A DNA stretch of 64,000 bases from Lepidodermella squamata (lineage: Eukaryota; Gastrotricha). The stretch lies in NCBI GenBank assembly GCA_047495785.1, contig JBLDXI010000074.1, forward strand, positions 434,001 through 498,000, given 5' to 3'. The notes beneath the pieces are model-generated. The model ran no database searches, was not told the DNA's origin, and saw only the letters and a list, made by a program, of their open reading frames with translations. The translations under genes were made by a program, and so were the position numbers. Shown in pieces: positions 1 through 11,100 of the stretch. How positions within the stretch are numbered: position 1 is the first letter of the stretch; every line of letters starts with the position of its first letter.

Positions 1-1224
1 AGAAGTAACGCCGATCTTAGTAAGATCTTACTAGGTCCTTACTGGGTAGCAGCACCGGGTTTAGGTCCCATTCTATCCTACTCGTCCCCCTCTATTCATC
101 TAACTATATCACTAGGTGCAAGTTTTTGGAAGTCTGTAAGGTCCACGGGTAGTTTTACTTTTACTAATAATGTCGCACTTCACCAAAAATAAATAAGAAA
201 AATGAAACACATATATGATGTAACATTCATATAGTAAACGCGCTGGGAAGAGAGTAAAAAAGCAGAGACTGAGGAAAAACGAGTATGAGTGACGAGTTTT
301 CCCGGCGGTATAGAGTGTACAGATGGGTTTGCTCGAATTCGATCGACATCTGCTGCTAAGTCGTAGAGGAATTTTTCGCGGCTATATCGCATTTATCACT
401 ATATAAATCCTTCGCTCATTTTGGCTCACTGAGCCACTGTTGCGCCACTAAGCCGCGCACATAGTGACTCGTGCGCGCAAACAACCTCCGCGGATTAGTC
501 AAACACCATGTTATCAGCAGATGTATAGGAACACGAATTTCCCCCATTACTATCACAACTGCTTCAGCTTGCGAGAAATATATATTAATATAATTAAAAA
601 TTAACGGAATAGCCTTAACCGCCATCATAACGCAAAAACTGTGTAGCACCTTAAAAGGGTGATTTTTTGGCGCCCGGGTGCTCCCTAACCGCCCGGTTGA
701 TTCTCGATTTTTTTATGTCGTTGGATAGCTGATGACCTGACTTAGATGGCAGGCCTAAACCGCCAGTAGTAAAACCTATTGCTTTCGTAAAAAGTCAGTC
801 GCTGTAATGCTACAACGTGGGTGCTGATACACCGCGGCGACCCAAAAGGGTGATCCTTTGGCGTTTGGCTGCTCTCTTAAGACTGGCGCGAGTAATGCGC
901 TAGGAAGTTATGCGCACTCACACTACCTGTTAAAAATGGTCTTTTGTTTGTTTTGCTATTGTTGACACAAATTTAAGCCGATAGCTCACTATGGCTCACT
1001 TTGGCTCATTGATTTAGCACCTTGTATACGCCTCGCTCATATACCTAATAAAGGTGAAGTTGAAACAGGTGAAAAATTTCGAGGAATAAATTGTTGCGGA
1101 CCTACTTGATAACGTCGACTTTCGGCTGGTTATTCAGAGTGGCAGACAAACAGTTTCATGAGACGACTCGAAAATAGGCATGTCGAAAGGGCCCTTGAAA
1201 TTCAAGTAGAGACACAATACTAGA
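1..1224. other. Non-coding, repeat-bearing stretch
   Basis: No convincing coding region is visible. Two imperfect direct repeats beginning AAAAGGGTGAT occur at about 651-690 and 845-881. The 14-mer TTAGTAAGATCTTA at 17-30 recurs at 2260-2273, so 1-2290 may be a repeat element whose left end is cut by the window edge. This is inference from a short match only. Confidence 0.4.
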
Positions 1225-1533
1225 TCAGATTTGATTAATTAAATTCGCACCTTGAACAGTAATGCAACACGTGGAGCGTAGAGGTAACTTCCACAGAAGA
1301 TCAGCCTGGCATCGCACGGCGACCAACTTTCTGAAATTCAAACAATATACATTAATTTTGACATTATCGTCGACATTGCCGAGCGAATTGTCTTCGAAAT
1401 CAGCGTCATAGTCGAATTCGTCAGTAGCCTCTTCAAATTCGTCATCAACAGCGTTATACGCATTATCGGCAGGTTTAAATCGCTTAGCCGAACCGTAGTA
1501 GTAGACCGAATTATTTTCCTTGTCGTTACTCAT
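1225..1533 (-). CDS. Possible first exon(s) of an unrecognised acidic protein
   Basis: An open frame starts at the ATG at 1533. It begins MSNDKENN and continues through an acidic Asp/Glu-rich stretch (motifs DDEFEEATDEF and DYDADFEDN). It then meets a good acceptor (TTGAATTTCAG, near 1325) and, further on, a donor-like CAAG/GTGCGA near 1243, so the frame may combine two exons. A composition this biased and acidic after a basic patch (SAKRFKP) is typical of N-termini of nuclear proteins, but I do not recognise the family. The downstream reading frame closes within about 35 bases of the next candidate acceptor, so either the model is wrong or the gene is broken. No neighbouring gene helps. Confidence 0.25.
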   Translation of the reverse strand: MSNDKENNSVYYYGSAKRFKPADNAYNAVDDEFEEATDEFDYDADFEDNSLGNVDDNVKINVYCLNFRKLVAVRCQADLLWKLPLRSTCCITVQGANLINQI

Positions 1534-1553
1534 ACAGCAGTATAATCCAGTCA

Positions 1554-3028
1554 AACGCGCAGATGTGAAGAAATTATCAATTCAAAGCGATTCCGGAAGC
1601 AAGATGAGTCAAATAACCGATGAACGATGATAATACGCAATCTATATACGGGAATGAAATATATACAATACAGACTTATAATATAGTAGCGGCAGCATTG
1701 TTCGAAATTGATCTAATGTAACAAGCAATCAAGTGAAAAATTCAACTGTAAACCCAAGAAACGGGCGTGAGAGCTGGAAAATATAAAATAACACAACCGC
1801 ATTTTAGTTGTTGGCATGAAATCACGCGGAGATTTCTTGCTGGAACAGCGCCAGCATCAAAGCTCAAAAGATCCATGTACATAATCTATAGGATGAGCTA
1901 GCCAAAATCGCGCGGTGCGCGTAAAAAACACAAAAAAAGCGAGGTGTGGAACAAAAACGCGCCAAGTGTCAAGGTTTTATGAAAAATAATTTTAATTGAA
2001 AAAATTTAATAATATAAATTTGTGGATAAAACTAAATATTTTTTATAACTGATTATGCCGCAGTTTTCTGCATCCTTGACAAACAAGTTTGTCAAGTTTG
2101 TTGCACGAGTTTGATGAGCAAAGATCATCATTTTGTAAAGCAAAGCCGAGTGTTTTGATAATACAGATCGATTTGTCTCAAATTTTCGATCAGTAAACCC
2201 AGCTACTAAGATCTTAGTTATTTCTGCTTCCCGTCTTACTAAGAAGCTAACAAAGACACTTAGTAAGATCTTAGTAATTTAAGTAAGATTTTTCTTCTTG
2301 GGTAAGGTGTGCTACAAAATGTGAAAACTGTGCTACAATTTGGATTTAATTTGTGCTACACTTTGCGCCGCTGTGCTACAAATGGTCAAATTTGTGCTGC
2401 GTATAAATTCTTATCGCAGATAATCGCAGACATAGCAGGCTTCATTCTCTACAAAATATACCTACGCGGCTCAACTCGCGCCAGGTTGAATTTCATTGCG
2501 AAAAGCCGCGCCGAAATTCACGAGAAATGGCTATTTCGTAAATGAGCTAAAGGAGCTAGATAATCGATATTTTGCTGATTCTGGTACAAATGACACATTT
2601 TACGGTATATTTGGGATTTGTATCTCGTTGCGGTAGTCTTGCGGTAGTTAAGAGGTACTTTGTCGGAAAAACTTCCGAAATATTCGTAATATGGTGAAAT
2701 CGCGTATTTTATTACGACCTCAGCTCATCATTACACCCAAGATCCCGCGTTATCCAAAAATTCGCGTCCTTCAAATAGGGAAAAAGTACCACATAATTAT
2801 GTGCAAATAGGGGCACCCTTATAAAAATCAAGGTGTGATGTAAGAATTGCCAAAATTTTCACAGCCATTGTAAATCGTCGCACCCTTACGTCCGGAATAT
2901 TTCAAATATTTATTATTTTTCTCTGATTTTCAAGACCTGAGAAACATGGATTTGTCGAAAATAAGAGCTTTTACGGTATCAGTTGCTGGCAATATTAGAG
3001 GATAATATAGAGTTACACATATTGTTGA
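1554..3028. other. AT-rich non-coding stretch with GTGCTACAA motif cluster
   Basis: No gene is supported. Between 2305 and 2400 the motif GTGCTACAA recurs about five times at irregular spacing. A related motif (GTGCTACTAAA) fills the inverted-repeat element near 32.7-33.3 kb, so this may be a remnant of the same family. Confidence 0.35.
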
Positions 3029-3418
3029 AATTGAAGCAGTTGTCGACGGTTCTAAACGCGGCTTGGCGTGAGCTTTCTTTTGAGCCCAAGCTTGACCTTC
3101 AACGATTTTTTAATGAAGTTTAACAATTTTTTTAAGTTTTTCGGTGGGACGCTATTACTTTTGGTTTGGACATCTTAACCCTTAGCCACACATGTGATTC
3201 ACGCGCAAGATCCGCGGCCTGTGCTCTGGTTTAGATTCATGCTTGTTTGTTTGTGTCTGTTTTGCTTACAACCAAAAAGTAATGGCGTTTCCTACCGAAA
3301 AACTTCAAAAAATTGTTAAAATTCATTAAAAAATCGATGAAGGTCAAGCTTGGGCTCAAAAGAAAGCTCACGCCTCACGCCAAGCCGCGTTCAGAACCGT
3401 CGACAACTGCTTCAATAT
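3029..3418. repeat. Foldback element, ~140-bp arms
   Basis: The left arm (about 3029-3168) is the reverse complement of the right arm (about 3269-3418), with a roughly 100-bp loop. The arms share blocks such as TTGTCGACGGTTCT and AGCCCAAGCTTGACCTTC, with small indels and substitutions. There is no transposase. It is probably a non-autonomous foldback or MITE-type insertion. Target-site duplication was not found. Confidence 0.7.
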
Positions 3419-3734
3419 CGCTTTTATTCTTGTTGATATCCAATTTTATTTGTAAGGTCAGAAACTATAAAGCGCACTTTGAACAATTTAAAAAAATCCT
3501 AAAATCACGAAAAAAAACCATCGTGTTCGTCGTGAAATTCTCCTCCAGGTTCCAACCACAAACTTGGGAGAACCAGCTCTAATCAACGAAATCGATTGAA
3601 GAAAAATCAACTTCTTTGTTTACTTTCCCACCGAAATTTTGAGCGTTTTTCATGATTCAGCTGAACATCTGCGACCCATGGTGTTCCGCTCTTTTCTCGT
3701 GAGTAGGCAGTCTATCCTAAATTATGTCTATGAT

Positions 3735-4067
3735 AGCATCCGTTGTGCGTCACGTGGTTATGCCGGCAGTGGTCAGAACGCGGCATCGGGCCTTCCGGGA
3801 CGCAAACATATGCGCATCCTTGATGAACACCTCCAACGGACCACACGACTTCACAACACCGGTAATATTTTTCAGATTCGAAAAATCACACTCGACGTAA
3901 CTGTGGCAATTATCATGCAGTGGGACGGCGCGAAACCCGGCTTTAACCACCTTGCTGTAGTGGCAGACATCGGTCGGGGTGACGCGTTCCAACTGCCGGG
4001 CCAGGCCGGTTTTAACATGGTTACGGCGGAAGGGCGTGGTCGGCGGGACGTAAGGCTTCTGCGTCAT
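3735..4067 (-). pseudogene. Fragment of the vWA/chitin-binding gene (duplicate of 55448-55779)
   Basis: This segment is nearly identical to part of exon 2 of the secreted vWA/chitin-binding/LamG gene at 51110-57976. It carries the chitin-binding module motifs (VTPTDVCHYSKVV, NCHSYVECDFSNL) in the same orientation. It is broken: relative to the intact copy there is a 2-base insertion near 3808 (CATATGCG against CGTGCG), which shifts the frame, so the second cysteine module is lost. The match stops at 4067, exactly where the second partial copy (27252 onward) takes up the sequence. The two are therefore halves of a single duplicate separated by 23 kb of inserted DNA. Confidence 0.85.
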
Positions 4068-5356
4068 TCGACGTTTTGCGTGCTATCTATGTTAATTCTA
4101 ATTCTATATCAAACAAAATTGATGAGCTCTTGGATAAAATTCGTTCTCTCGATGCTGATTCTCTTAACATAATCAAACTAATCATGATAACTGAGACTTG
4201 GTTGAGAAATGAAGATGTTCTTAATTCTCTTAAGAATTCTGGATTCATTCCTTATCGGTGTGATAGAAACGTGCTGGGTAATGCTATTAGAGGATCAGGC
4301 GGTGCCTTGATTGCTGTCCATGAATCTGTTCCTTCTAAGGAACTAGCTTCTTTTCAAGATGACCTGATCGAAGTCGTTATCTGTCAAATCTATCCTTCTT
4401 CAAATCGATCTCTGGACATCGCCTGTGTTTATCGCTCACCTTACGCTAGCGATGACGCCTCGTCCAGATTGTTCTCGTTTCTTTCTGATCATATTGATTC
4501 CGACACTCTAATCGTTGGTGACTTTAACCTTCCAGGTTACGACTGGACCTTCAAATCTTTTCCTTCTTCTAAGCTTTTTCGCGAGTTCTCTGATTTCTTC
4601 GGTGAGAATTGTCTAACACAATTTGTGGATAAGCCTACTCACACCGATGGTAATATCTTGGACCTCATCATGTCCAATAACAACCGGCTGGTCGATAATA
4701 TTGATATTTACGCGCCGTTATCCCACTGAGGTCATTTTCCGATATCGTTCGATATTAGAATTGAATCGTCTACCAAGTCTAACAATTTAGCCAATTTAAA
4801 TGGCGTTTTCAATTTATCGAAAACAGATTTCTCTAGTTTCAACAGCTTTGTTAGCTCCGTTGACTGGGACAAAGCTTTTCTTGGCTGCGACGTTGATCTA
4901 ATGTACGCCAGGTTCTTGTGTGTGAGTCTTAGTGGTATAATTCAGTTCTGCCCTAGGCGACCCTCTAATATCGTGAACTGCAAAAACCGTAGTGTCATTT
5001 TCAATAACAAAACAGTTCGGCACTTGGCTAATGTGAAAAACCGCAAGTTCCGTCAGTATTGCGATAACACTATTACTAAAGAAGCCTATCTTGAGGCTGA
5101 GAAAAATTATGCTAATTCGGTCAAGGCTTCCAGGCTAGAGTTTGAGAAAAACTTCGCAGCCGAAAACAACCCGTCGAATTTGTTCAAGTATACTAATTCT
5201 AGAATCAAGGCTCTTATTAATCGCCTACCGCTACTCGTTCACAATTGAGTTGACGTTACTGATGATGCATCGAAAGCGGAAATATTTCGTGAGACTTTCG
5301 AAAAAATTTTTCGTACTCCTACTCATGCGAATACGAAGGATTATAAAATTGTAAAC
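4068..5356 (+). mobile_element. 5'-truncated CR1-like LINE: endonuclease and linker, no RT
   Basis: The frame opens directly at the junction with the gene duplicate and encodes an apurinic-type endonuclease/exonuclease/phosphatase (EEP) domain. Motifs include YVNSNSISNKIDEL, ITETWL, GSGGALIAV, GDFNLPGYDW and THTDGNILDLI. A frameshift near 4729 moves the reading frame. The region between endonuclease and reverse transcriptase then follows (4901-5248: NRKFRQYCDN, LFKYTNSRIKAL; then 5245-5350, FRETFEKIFRTPT). No reverse transcriptase follows: the element is cut near 5356. Order and motifs fit the CR1/L2 group of LINEs. It is a dead copy that was probably the first element to enter the duplicate at 4067/27252. 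Confidence 0.75.
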
Positions 5357-5632
5357 GACTGTAGGGCGCAACTCGATGTATTTTATTAAACGATTAAAAT
5401 GACAAAATAACAGATTATTATTAGTATCATTACAGCACGCGATCTTCGCATCGCGTGTTAGCTACATTGGCGCCTGGGCGCCGTAAAACCTGTGTGTCAA
5501 TTATTCTCCCGTAACAATAGAAGAAAACAGCTATTTAAGCTGACTGTTTCACCAGTCAAAAAATAAGGACAAAAATTCTACGAAAACTCCTGTAACTATC
5601 GAAAACTCTGGTATTCCCTTTAAAATTTGAGA

Positions 5633-6187
5633 AAAACTTTTTTCATCAGACATATGTCTTCTTTTATCAGACGTATGTCTTATTTCATCCGACAACCTGA
5701 AATGTGACTTGAAATAACCGACATGGAATTTGCCTAAATTCAAACTTTGCCGAGCATCTCTGCCCAATAGCCAAGCCCAGGAACCAAAAAACTCAGTTCT
5801 TTATATTCGATCCGTGGCTCCAATCGATTCCAAAACCAGAAATATCTTGAGGAACCCATGAGTTGGCGGAATCGGGACTTCAAAATGACGTCCTTTGACG
5901 TAAAAAAAGGTTCAATGCTGTTCGAAATCCTGACTTTAAAAGGATTTTATCAACTCATCAATATTCCTAAACCAAATAATCCTTTGCCGAATCAATATCG
6001 ACTCCGGAATCACTAGATATCCACGGCAACCAAGTTATCCTTGAAGTTCCCTCATTTTCTAAAAATTCAGTGAAACTTGGTTCCGAGTGAGAACTGTTGT
6101 CGGATAATTAAAGTCACATTTTAGGATGTCGGATGAAATAAGACATTTGTCTGATAGAAGAAGACTTATGTCTGATGAAAAAAGTCA
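5633..6187. repeat. Foldback element with ~78-bp inverted arms
   Basis: The sequence at about 5633-5713 (TTTTTTCATCAGACATATG and so on) is the inverted complement of 6110-6187. Each arm contains the internally repeated block ATCAGACRTATGTCTT. The 400-bp centre has no coding capacity. It lies immediately upstream of the RTE-like LINE and looks like a non-autonomous DNA element. Confidence 0.65.
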
Positions 6188-6192
6188 CACCC

Positions 6193-9100
6193 TAAAATTT
6201 GCACTATAAATATAACTACTTTAAATAAGAAAATAGAAGAAGCTAATCATGAATTTTGTGTATATGATGTACACAGTAAAAAATAACTCAGTCATCACCA
6301 ATTACACAAATCGGTGATTACTATCTATCGGCGTTAAATCCCGGCAAAACTGAGTTCGCAACCGACTTTTTGCCAAATTCCGCTATAACCGAGTAAAATA
6401 AGTCGGTTTTAAACTCGACATATGAAGAAAACCCGGCATAACCGAGTTTTTTACTCGGTTGAGCACCATTTTGAAGCCTTTCAAGGGTTTTAAGGTTATT
6501 TCAGGTTACTTGAGTGTATTTAGCCTTGCATAGAAAATCGATAATCGGCTATTGATTATCGATTATCGATCGATCAAATTATCGATTTCTTGAATTCAAA
6601 TGATTTCATTATTTTTCGAAACAGCTAAAACCGGCGAGCCCACGCCTAGCCCTACGGTTTTAGGCTTTCCACGCTCTTTGTTGTCTCTTGCACATGATCA
6701 AAGCAATATAATTATGAGACCTATTAGAAAACGGATTCCACCAGAAGATTCCCCATGAAAAACTGCAGTAGAAAACATTTTCAAAATAAAAAAATAAAAA
6801 AATAAAAATAAAAATAAAGCATAAACAAAAATGATCAATATTTGGATCTAGACACCCTCTGTGGGTACCATGGGTGGGATGGACCTCCTTCCAACTGCTC
6901 TGCGAGCAAATCGCCCTACCTATTTCCCTCACACTTGAGTCAAAAATGAATTAAAAAAACCGGCTTGAAACTTATATACCCCTATTAACCCTTACGTTAT
7001 AAGCGTGACCAGCTGGTCTAATGGTAGCGCGTCCACCTCTTTGGCAAGGCGACCCCGGTTCGACTCCAACCGACGACACAACTCAACATCGAGCGATTTG
7101 TCTTCGATTCTTTCAAACAATATTAGGAGTCGATCTACAATGGTTACCGGCACCTGGGACCTAAGTGGGGTTACAAATTCACATTAATTATTGCATTTTT
7201 AAGATGGAGCCTGTTTTGAATCCCTCGGTTATAACCTTGCAGGAAATCGGTAAAAATGAACTTAAAAGTCGGTTTTCACCTATTTATGGGCTGGTTTTCA
7301 CCGATTTTGTCAAATCGGTTGTTAAAAACTCGGTTGTAACTAACTCGGTTGTCACCGAAAAAGTCGGTAAACACCTGGTGCACGCTCAGTTTTGCCGGGA
7401 ATCAATTAACATGTAAATTGGTGATCACCGAGTAGCCATTTTAGCTCGGTAATCACTGAGTTATTTTTTACTGTGTAGTGGCTATACAAGAGCACTGCAT
7501 AAAAGGCCAAGGCCGCATAAATCTAAGGCATGGCACACTGTACTACAGCGGCGTAAATGATGGTAGGGCCCAATCAGGAACAGGCCTCTATGTGCGTCGT
7601 TGTAAACACATACAAGTTATTGAGGTCAAAAATATCAATGAACGTATTATATCGGCTAGGCTTAAAGTAAATCGCGATATGTTTAACATCATTTCTGTCT
7701 ACGCACCAGCCAATAACTGCACTAAAACTCTAGATGCCTTTCTCCATGTATTACAACAAGAATTTTCTCGTGTCAATTCGAAAAAAGCAGAGACTTTGAT
7801 TTGATTTGATTTGATTGTGATTTGATTTGATTTAGGCCATTTTTTGATGATTTGATTTATTGATGATTTGATTTAGAAAATTTCAGAATGATTTGATTTG
7901 ATTTAAATTTAGCCCACTTGATTTACTGCTGATTTATAAAAATCAGAACTCTCGGATTTCCCCCTTTTACTAAACACGAGAACTTTTGCCTTGAAAACTG
8001 CTGTTTTGCAAAGCCTGGAGCTATTCATGCCCTTTCACTCCCATTCTGCCAAAACCAAGCTTGAAATTTGAAAGAATCCCCAGAAATTTACCATGATACT
8101 CATGTTTCCCTATGCGAAAGATTTGATTTGATTTGATTTAAACGGGCCTGATGATTTGATTTGATTCATTTACTATCGATTTTTTGGGGATTTGATTTGA
8201 AATGATTGATTTACAAAGACCTGTGATTTACTGAATAAATCAAATCAAATCAAATCAAAGTCACTGGAAAAAAGGCACCACCCTTATAATGGGCGACTTG
8301 AACGGGCGCGTCTTAAGTGAAAAAAAATCTAAATTAGTAGGCCCTTATGGTGATAGCATAGGAAATGATAAAGGAAATTTATGGGTCGAATTTGCAAATA
8401 GCAATAATTTGTGCTTTGTCAACACGTTCTTCCCCAACATAGGCTATACCTGGCAAAGGGGCAGTGGAAAAACGCAACGTAGGTCATTTCTTGACTATAT
8501 TTTGGTCGATAAAAAAGAAAGGGACAAATTTCTAAATTGTGATATACAGGAAACGCCAATCCTTGAATCAGATCATAGGCTTGTTAGAGGTGTTATTAAT
8601 TGCCCTAATTTTGTACGAGAAAAGGTTGAAATTACAAAATCTGTTAAACATCATTTGCTTAGAAAAGAGGAATACAGTACTAAATTTAATGAGAATTTAG
8701 CAAACAAAATTGTAAAAAATGTCGAAAACCCTGTTTCAATTGAAGAGACATGGGTTAATGCTAAATCTAACCTTCTGGATGCCGCCAGAACCTCCTGCGG
8801 TGAACGGAAAAAGGGCACAGTAAGCGAAAAACCGCCCTGGTGGACACCATTGGCCAACCAAATCATTCAAAAAGGGAAAGAAAATTTTAGAAATTACACA
8901 AAGGGCCGAATAGACCGAGAACATTTCACTATGGCTAGGAATGAGAAAAATCATGCCCTTGAACGTCTGAAAATTATTAAGGATCAAACTGAATTCTCGG
9001 AATTGGACAAATTACTTGAAAACCCTACGGATTATGATAATATCAAAAAATTCTGGCTGGAAATCAAAAAGCTGAAAGGAGAGAGCAGAGAGAAAAGCGA

Positions 9101-11003
9101 ACCCCACCCTCTAGAAAAGGAAGACGGTTCTCTTACCAGCGGAATAGATGAAATCTTGGAGGTAATGAAATCTTATTTTATGGATCTTTTACAAGGGCTT
9201 GAAAACGAACCCAATAACCCAGATAGCGACCTTTTCTTAGGTGAAAATCCAAGTTTAACTGAAATATCTCTCACCGAAATTAAAAACGCTATCGACCACA
9301 TGAAAAACGGTAAAGCCCCGGGGATAGATGAAATTAGACCTGAAATGATTAAGGCCTTAAGCGAGGCCAATATTGAATGGCTCAAGGAAATTTTGAATCG
9401 AGCTTGGACTGATAAGAGGGTCCCTGAAGAATGGTCAACGGCGATAATTACCCCAATTTATAAAAACAAAGGTGAGAAATCAAAATGTCAAAATTACAGA
9501 GGCATAAGCCTCTTAAGTGTTGTAGGAAAACTGTATGCCATTATCCTTGAACGAAAATTAAGAGCATTGATTGGCTCAAAAATATCTAAATTACAATTCG
9601 GTTTTCAGCCACTTAAGGGCACCAGAGACTGTATTTATGTCCTGCGACAAATCATCGAAAAAATTATGTTGTTTAAGAAAGAACTTCATTTAGTTTTCAT
9701 AGACCTCGAAAAAGCCTATGATCTGGTCGACAGAGAAAAAGTATGGGCTGCCCTCCAAAACATGGGCGTAGATCCCAGTTTGATTGAAGCTATTCAAAGT
9801 CTATATAAAATTAATAAAGTCGCTGTTAGAGTAGATTCAGAGCTCTCAGAGTTTTTCTATGTAACTAGGGGGCTGAGACAAGGTTGCCCACTGTCCCCTT
9901 TGCTATTCATAGCGACTTTCAACAAAATTTGCGAAAAAATAGCAGCTGAAAAAATAGGCTTTCCTATTGGCGAGACCGCAAACAGTGAGACCGGTATGAG
10001 CGAGACTGATTTTCTTAATTTACTAGCGTTTGCTGACGACGGAACACTTTTAGGCATGAGCCACGACGAAATTTCACGACTACTTAATATTTTCGATTTG
10101 GCTTGCACCGAATTGGGTTTGAAAATAAACGTGGCAAAAACTCAATATGTAATTATTTCTAAGGACGAGTCGGCTGCACAAAATTACGAATTGGAACTAA
10201 ACGGGAAAAAACTTGAAAAAGTGACAAAATTCAAATATTTAGGCAGTATTATTACTAGTGACGGCAAAATCGACGAGGAACTGAACTATAGGATTTCTAA
10301 AGCGGGCAGTGTTTTCGGAGCCATGAATAAATTCATGTGCAACAAAAATCAGGTTTCCATAGCAACAAAACTTAAGGTATTGACATGTGTTATAATACCT
10401 ACCATCATTTACGCGTGCGAATCATGGAACATATCGGTAGCCCAAGAAAATAGATTAAATACTATAGAATATCGTTGGCTCCGATCAATAGTAGGTGTCC
10501 ACTTAATGGACTACATTCCTAACATAGACATAAGGCTGGCTCTATGCGGAGGTCTCATTGAAGTGAGCCGCATAGTTGAAAAACAACGGTTAAGGTACTT
10601 CGGACACATTGTTAGATCACGTGACTACGACGAGGAAGGACTAATTAACAAAATTTATATTTGGACGCCTCCGTTGGGATGGTTTGCACCTAGAGGACGA
10701 CCCCGAACTAGATGGATCCACGGAGTGCATAGAAGTTTGATTAAAGTAGGACTGACTAAGGAATTACGCCGGAAAAAGAAAACTAGCACTAAGAATGAGG
10801 CCAAGGATAAGAAGGGCAAAACGCCAAAGAAAAAATGTAAGGAAAAAACCGGCGAAAAGGAGTTTGAAATCAAAATTATACCCGATTTTCAACTAGCTGA
10901 ATTGATGTCTTTTGAAAAAGATGAATGGCGCATGATTGTTAACTCGATTGAAAACTATGAATTTTTCGGAAAAAGCAAGATCTTCAACTGTGGGGGTGGG
11001 TAA
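6193..11003 (+). CDS. RTE-like LINE polyprotein (EEP endonuclease, reverse transcriptase), interrupted
   Basis: The protein nicks target DNA and reverse-transcribes its own RNA. Endonuclease residues visible are VVAIQEH (catalytic Glu, at the first MITE junction), SVYAPANN, MGDLNGRV (8289) and LESDHRL. The reverse transcriptase, from about 9290, shows GKAPGIDEIRPEM, QNYRGISLLSVVGK, FIDLEKAYDLVDRE, RGLRQGCPLSPLLF and the catalytic box LLAFADDGTLL (FADD in place of YADD). The C-terminus has KFKYLGSIITSDGK, ACESWNIS, RLRYFGHIVRSRD and RGRPRTRW, then a Lys-rich tail. The segment 8289-11003 is a single open frame of 904 codons with no stop, so the insertion is fairly young. The MITE insertions break the endonuclease, so this copy is inactive. 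Confidence 0.85.
6272..7475. mobile_element. Tc1/mariner-type non-autonomous TIR element, TA target site
   Basis: Both ends carry CACAGTAAAAAATAACTC and the match is perfect for 21 bp. The element is flanked by TA (6270-6271 and 7476-7477), the Tc1/mariner target duplication. It interrupts the endonuclease coding frame of the LINE. Removing it with one TA restores an uninterrupted frame across VYDVVAIQEH, which fixes its borders. The body contains many copies of AACTCGGTT and its complement, and a tRNA-like block at 7004-7079. No transposase is visible. Confidence 0.85.
7004..7079 (+). repeat. tRNA-like (pol III box A/box B) sequence, degenerate
   Basis: A box A match (TGGTCTAATGG, 7014-7024) and a box B match (GGTTCGACTCC, 7057-7067) are spaced as in tRNA genes. 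The T-stem and acceptor stem do not pair, and the candidate anticodon arm (loop with CTT) is poor. This is more likely a tRNA pseudogene or the head of a tRNA-derived SINE than a working tRNA. It lies inside the TA-flanked TIR element. Confidence 0.45.
7793..8261. mobile_element. MITE built of TTTGATT repeats, inserted in LINE endonuclease
   Basis: The ends are inverted repeats (ACTTTGATTTGATTTGATT at the left, its complement at the right), and much of the 469-bp body is made of degenerate TTTGATT units in both orientations. It splits the LINE coding frame between SRVNSKKAE and the GDLNGRV motif. No transposase and no clear target duplication were found. Confidence 0.7.
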
Positions 11004-11100
11004 GAATTTCTCTTTGCCTGCCTTCGCCCTCTTGAAAACCGGAAACGGTAAATGACGCTCAGTCTAGAAGAGGTTTAAATAAAACTATTATTATATTATT

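Larger units (their letters stand above)
6193..11098 (+). mobile_element. RTE-like LINE, near complete, interrupted by two MITEs
   Basis: A long non-LTR retrotransposon. Its EEP endonuclease begins near 6193 (KICTINITTLNKK) and is interrupted by TIR elements at 6272-7475 and 7793-8261. After each interruption the frame resumes. The 3' untranslated part is short and ends in an ATT-rich microsatellite-like tail (about 11085-11098), a common feature of RTE-type LINEs. A 5'-truncated sister copy of the same family lies at 27805-29031. Coding details are in the ORF entry. Confidence 0.85.

Noticed and set aside
3639-4172. Plus-strand 177-codon frame
   Set aside because: It is antisense to the duplicated vWA/chitin-binding exon and runs on into the LINE endonuclease in the wrong frame.
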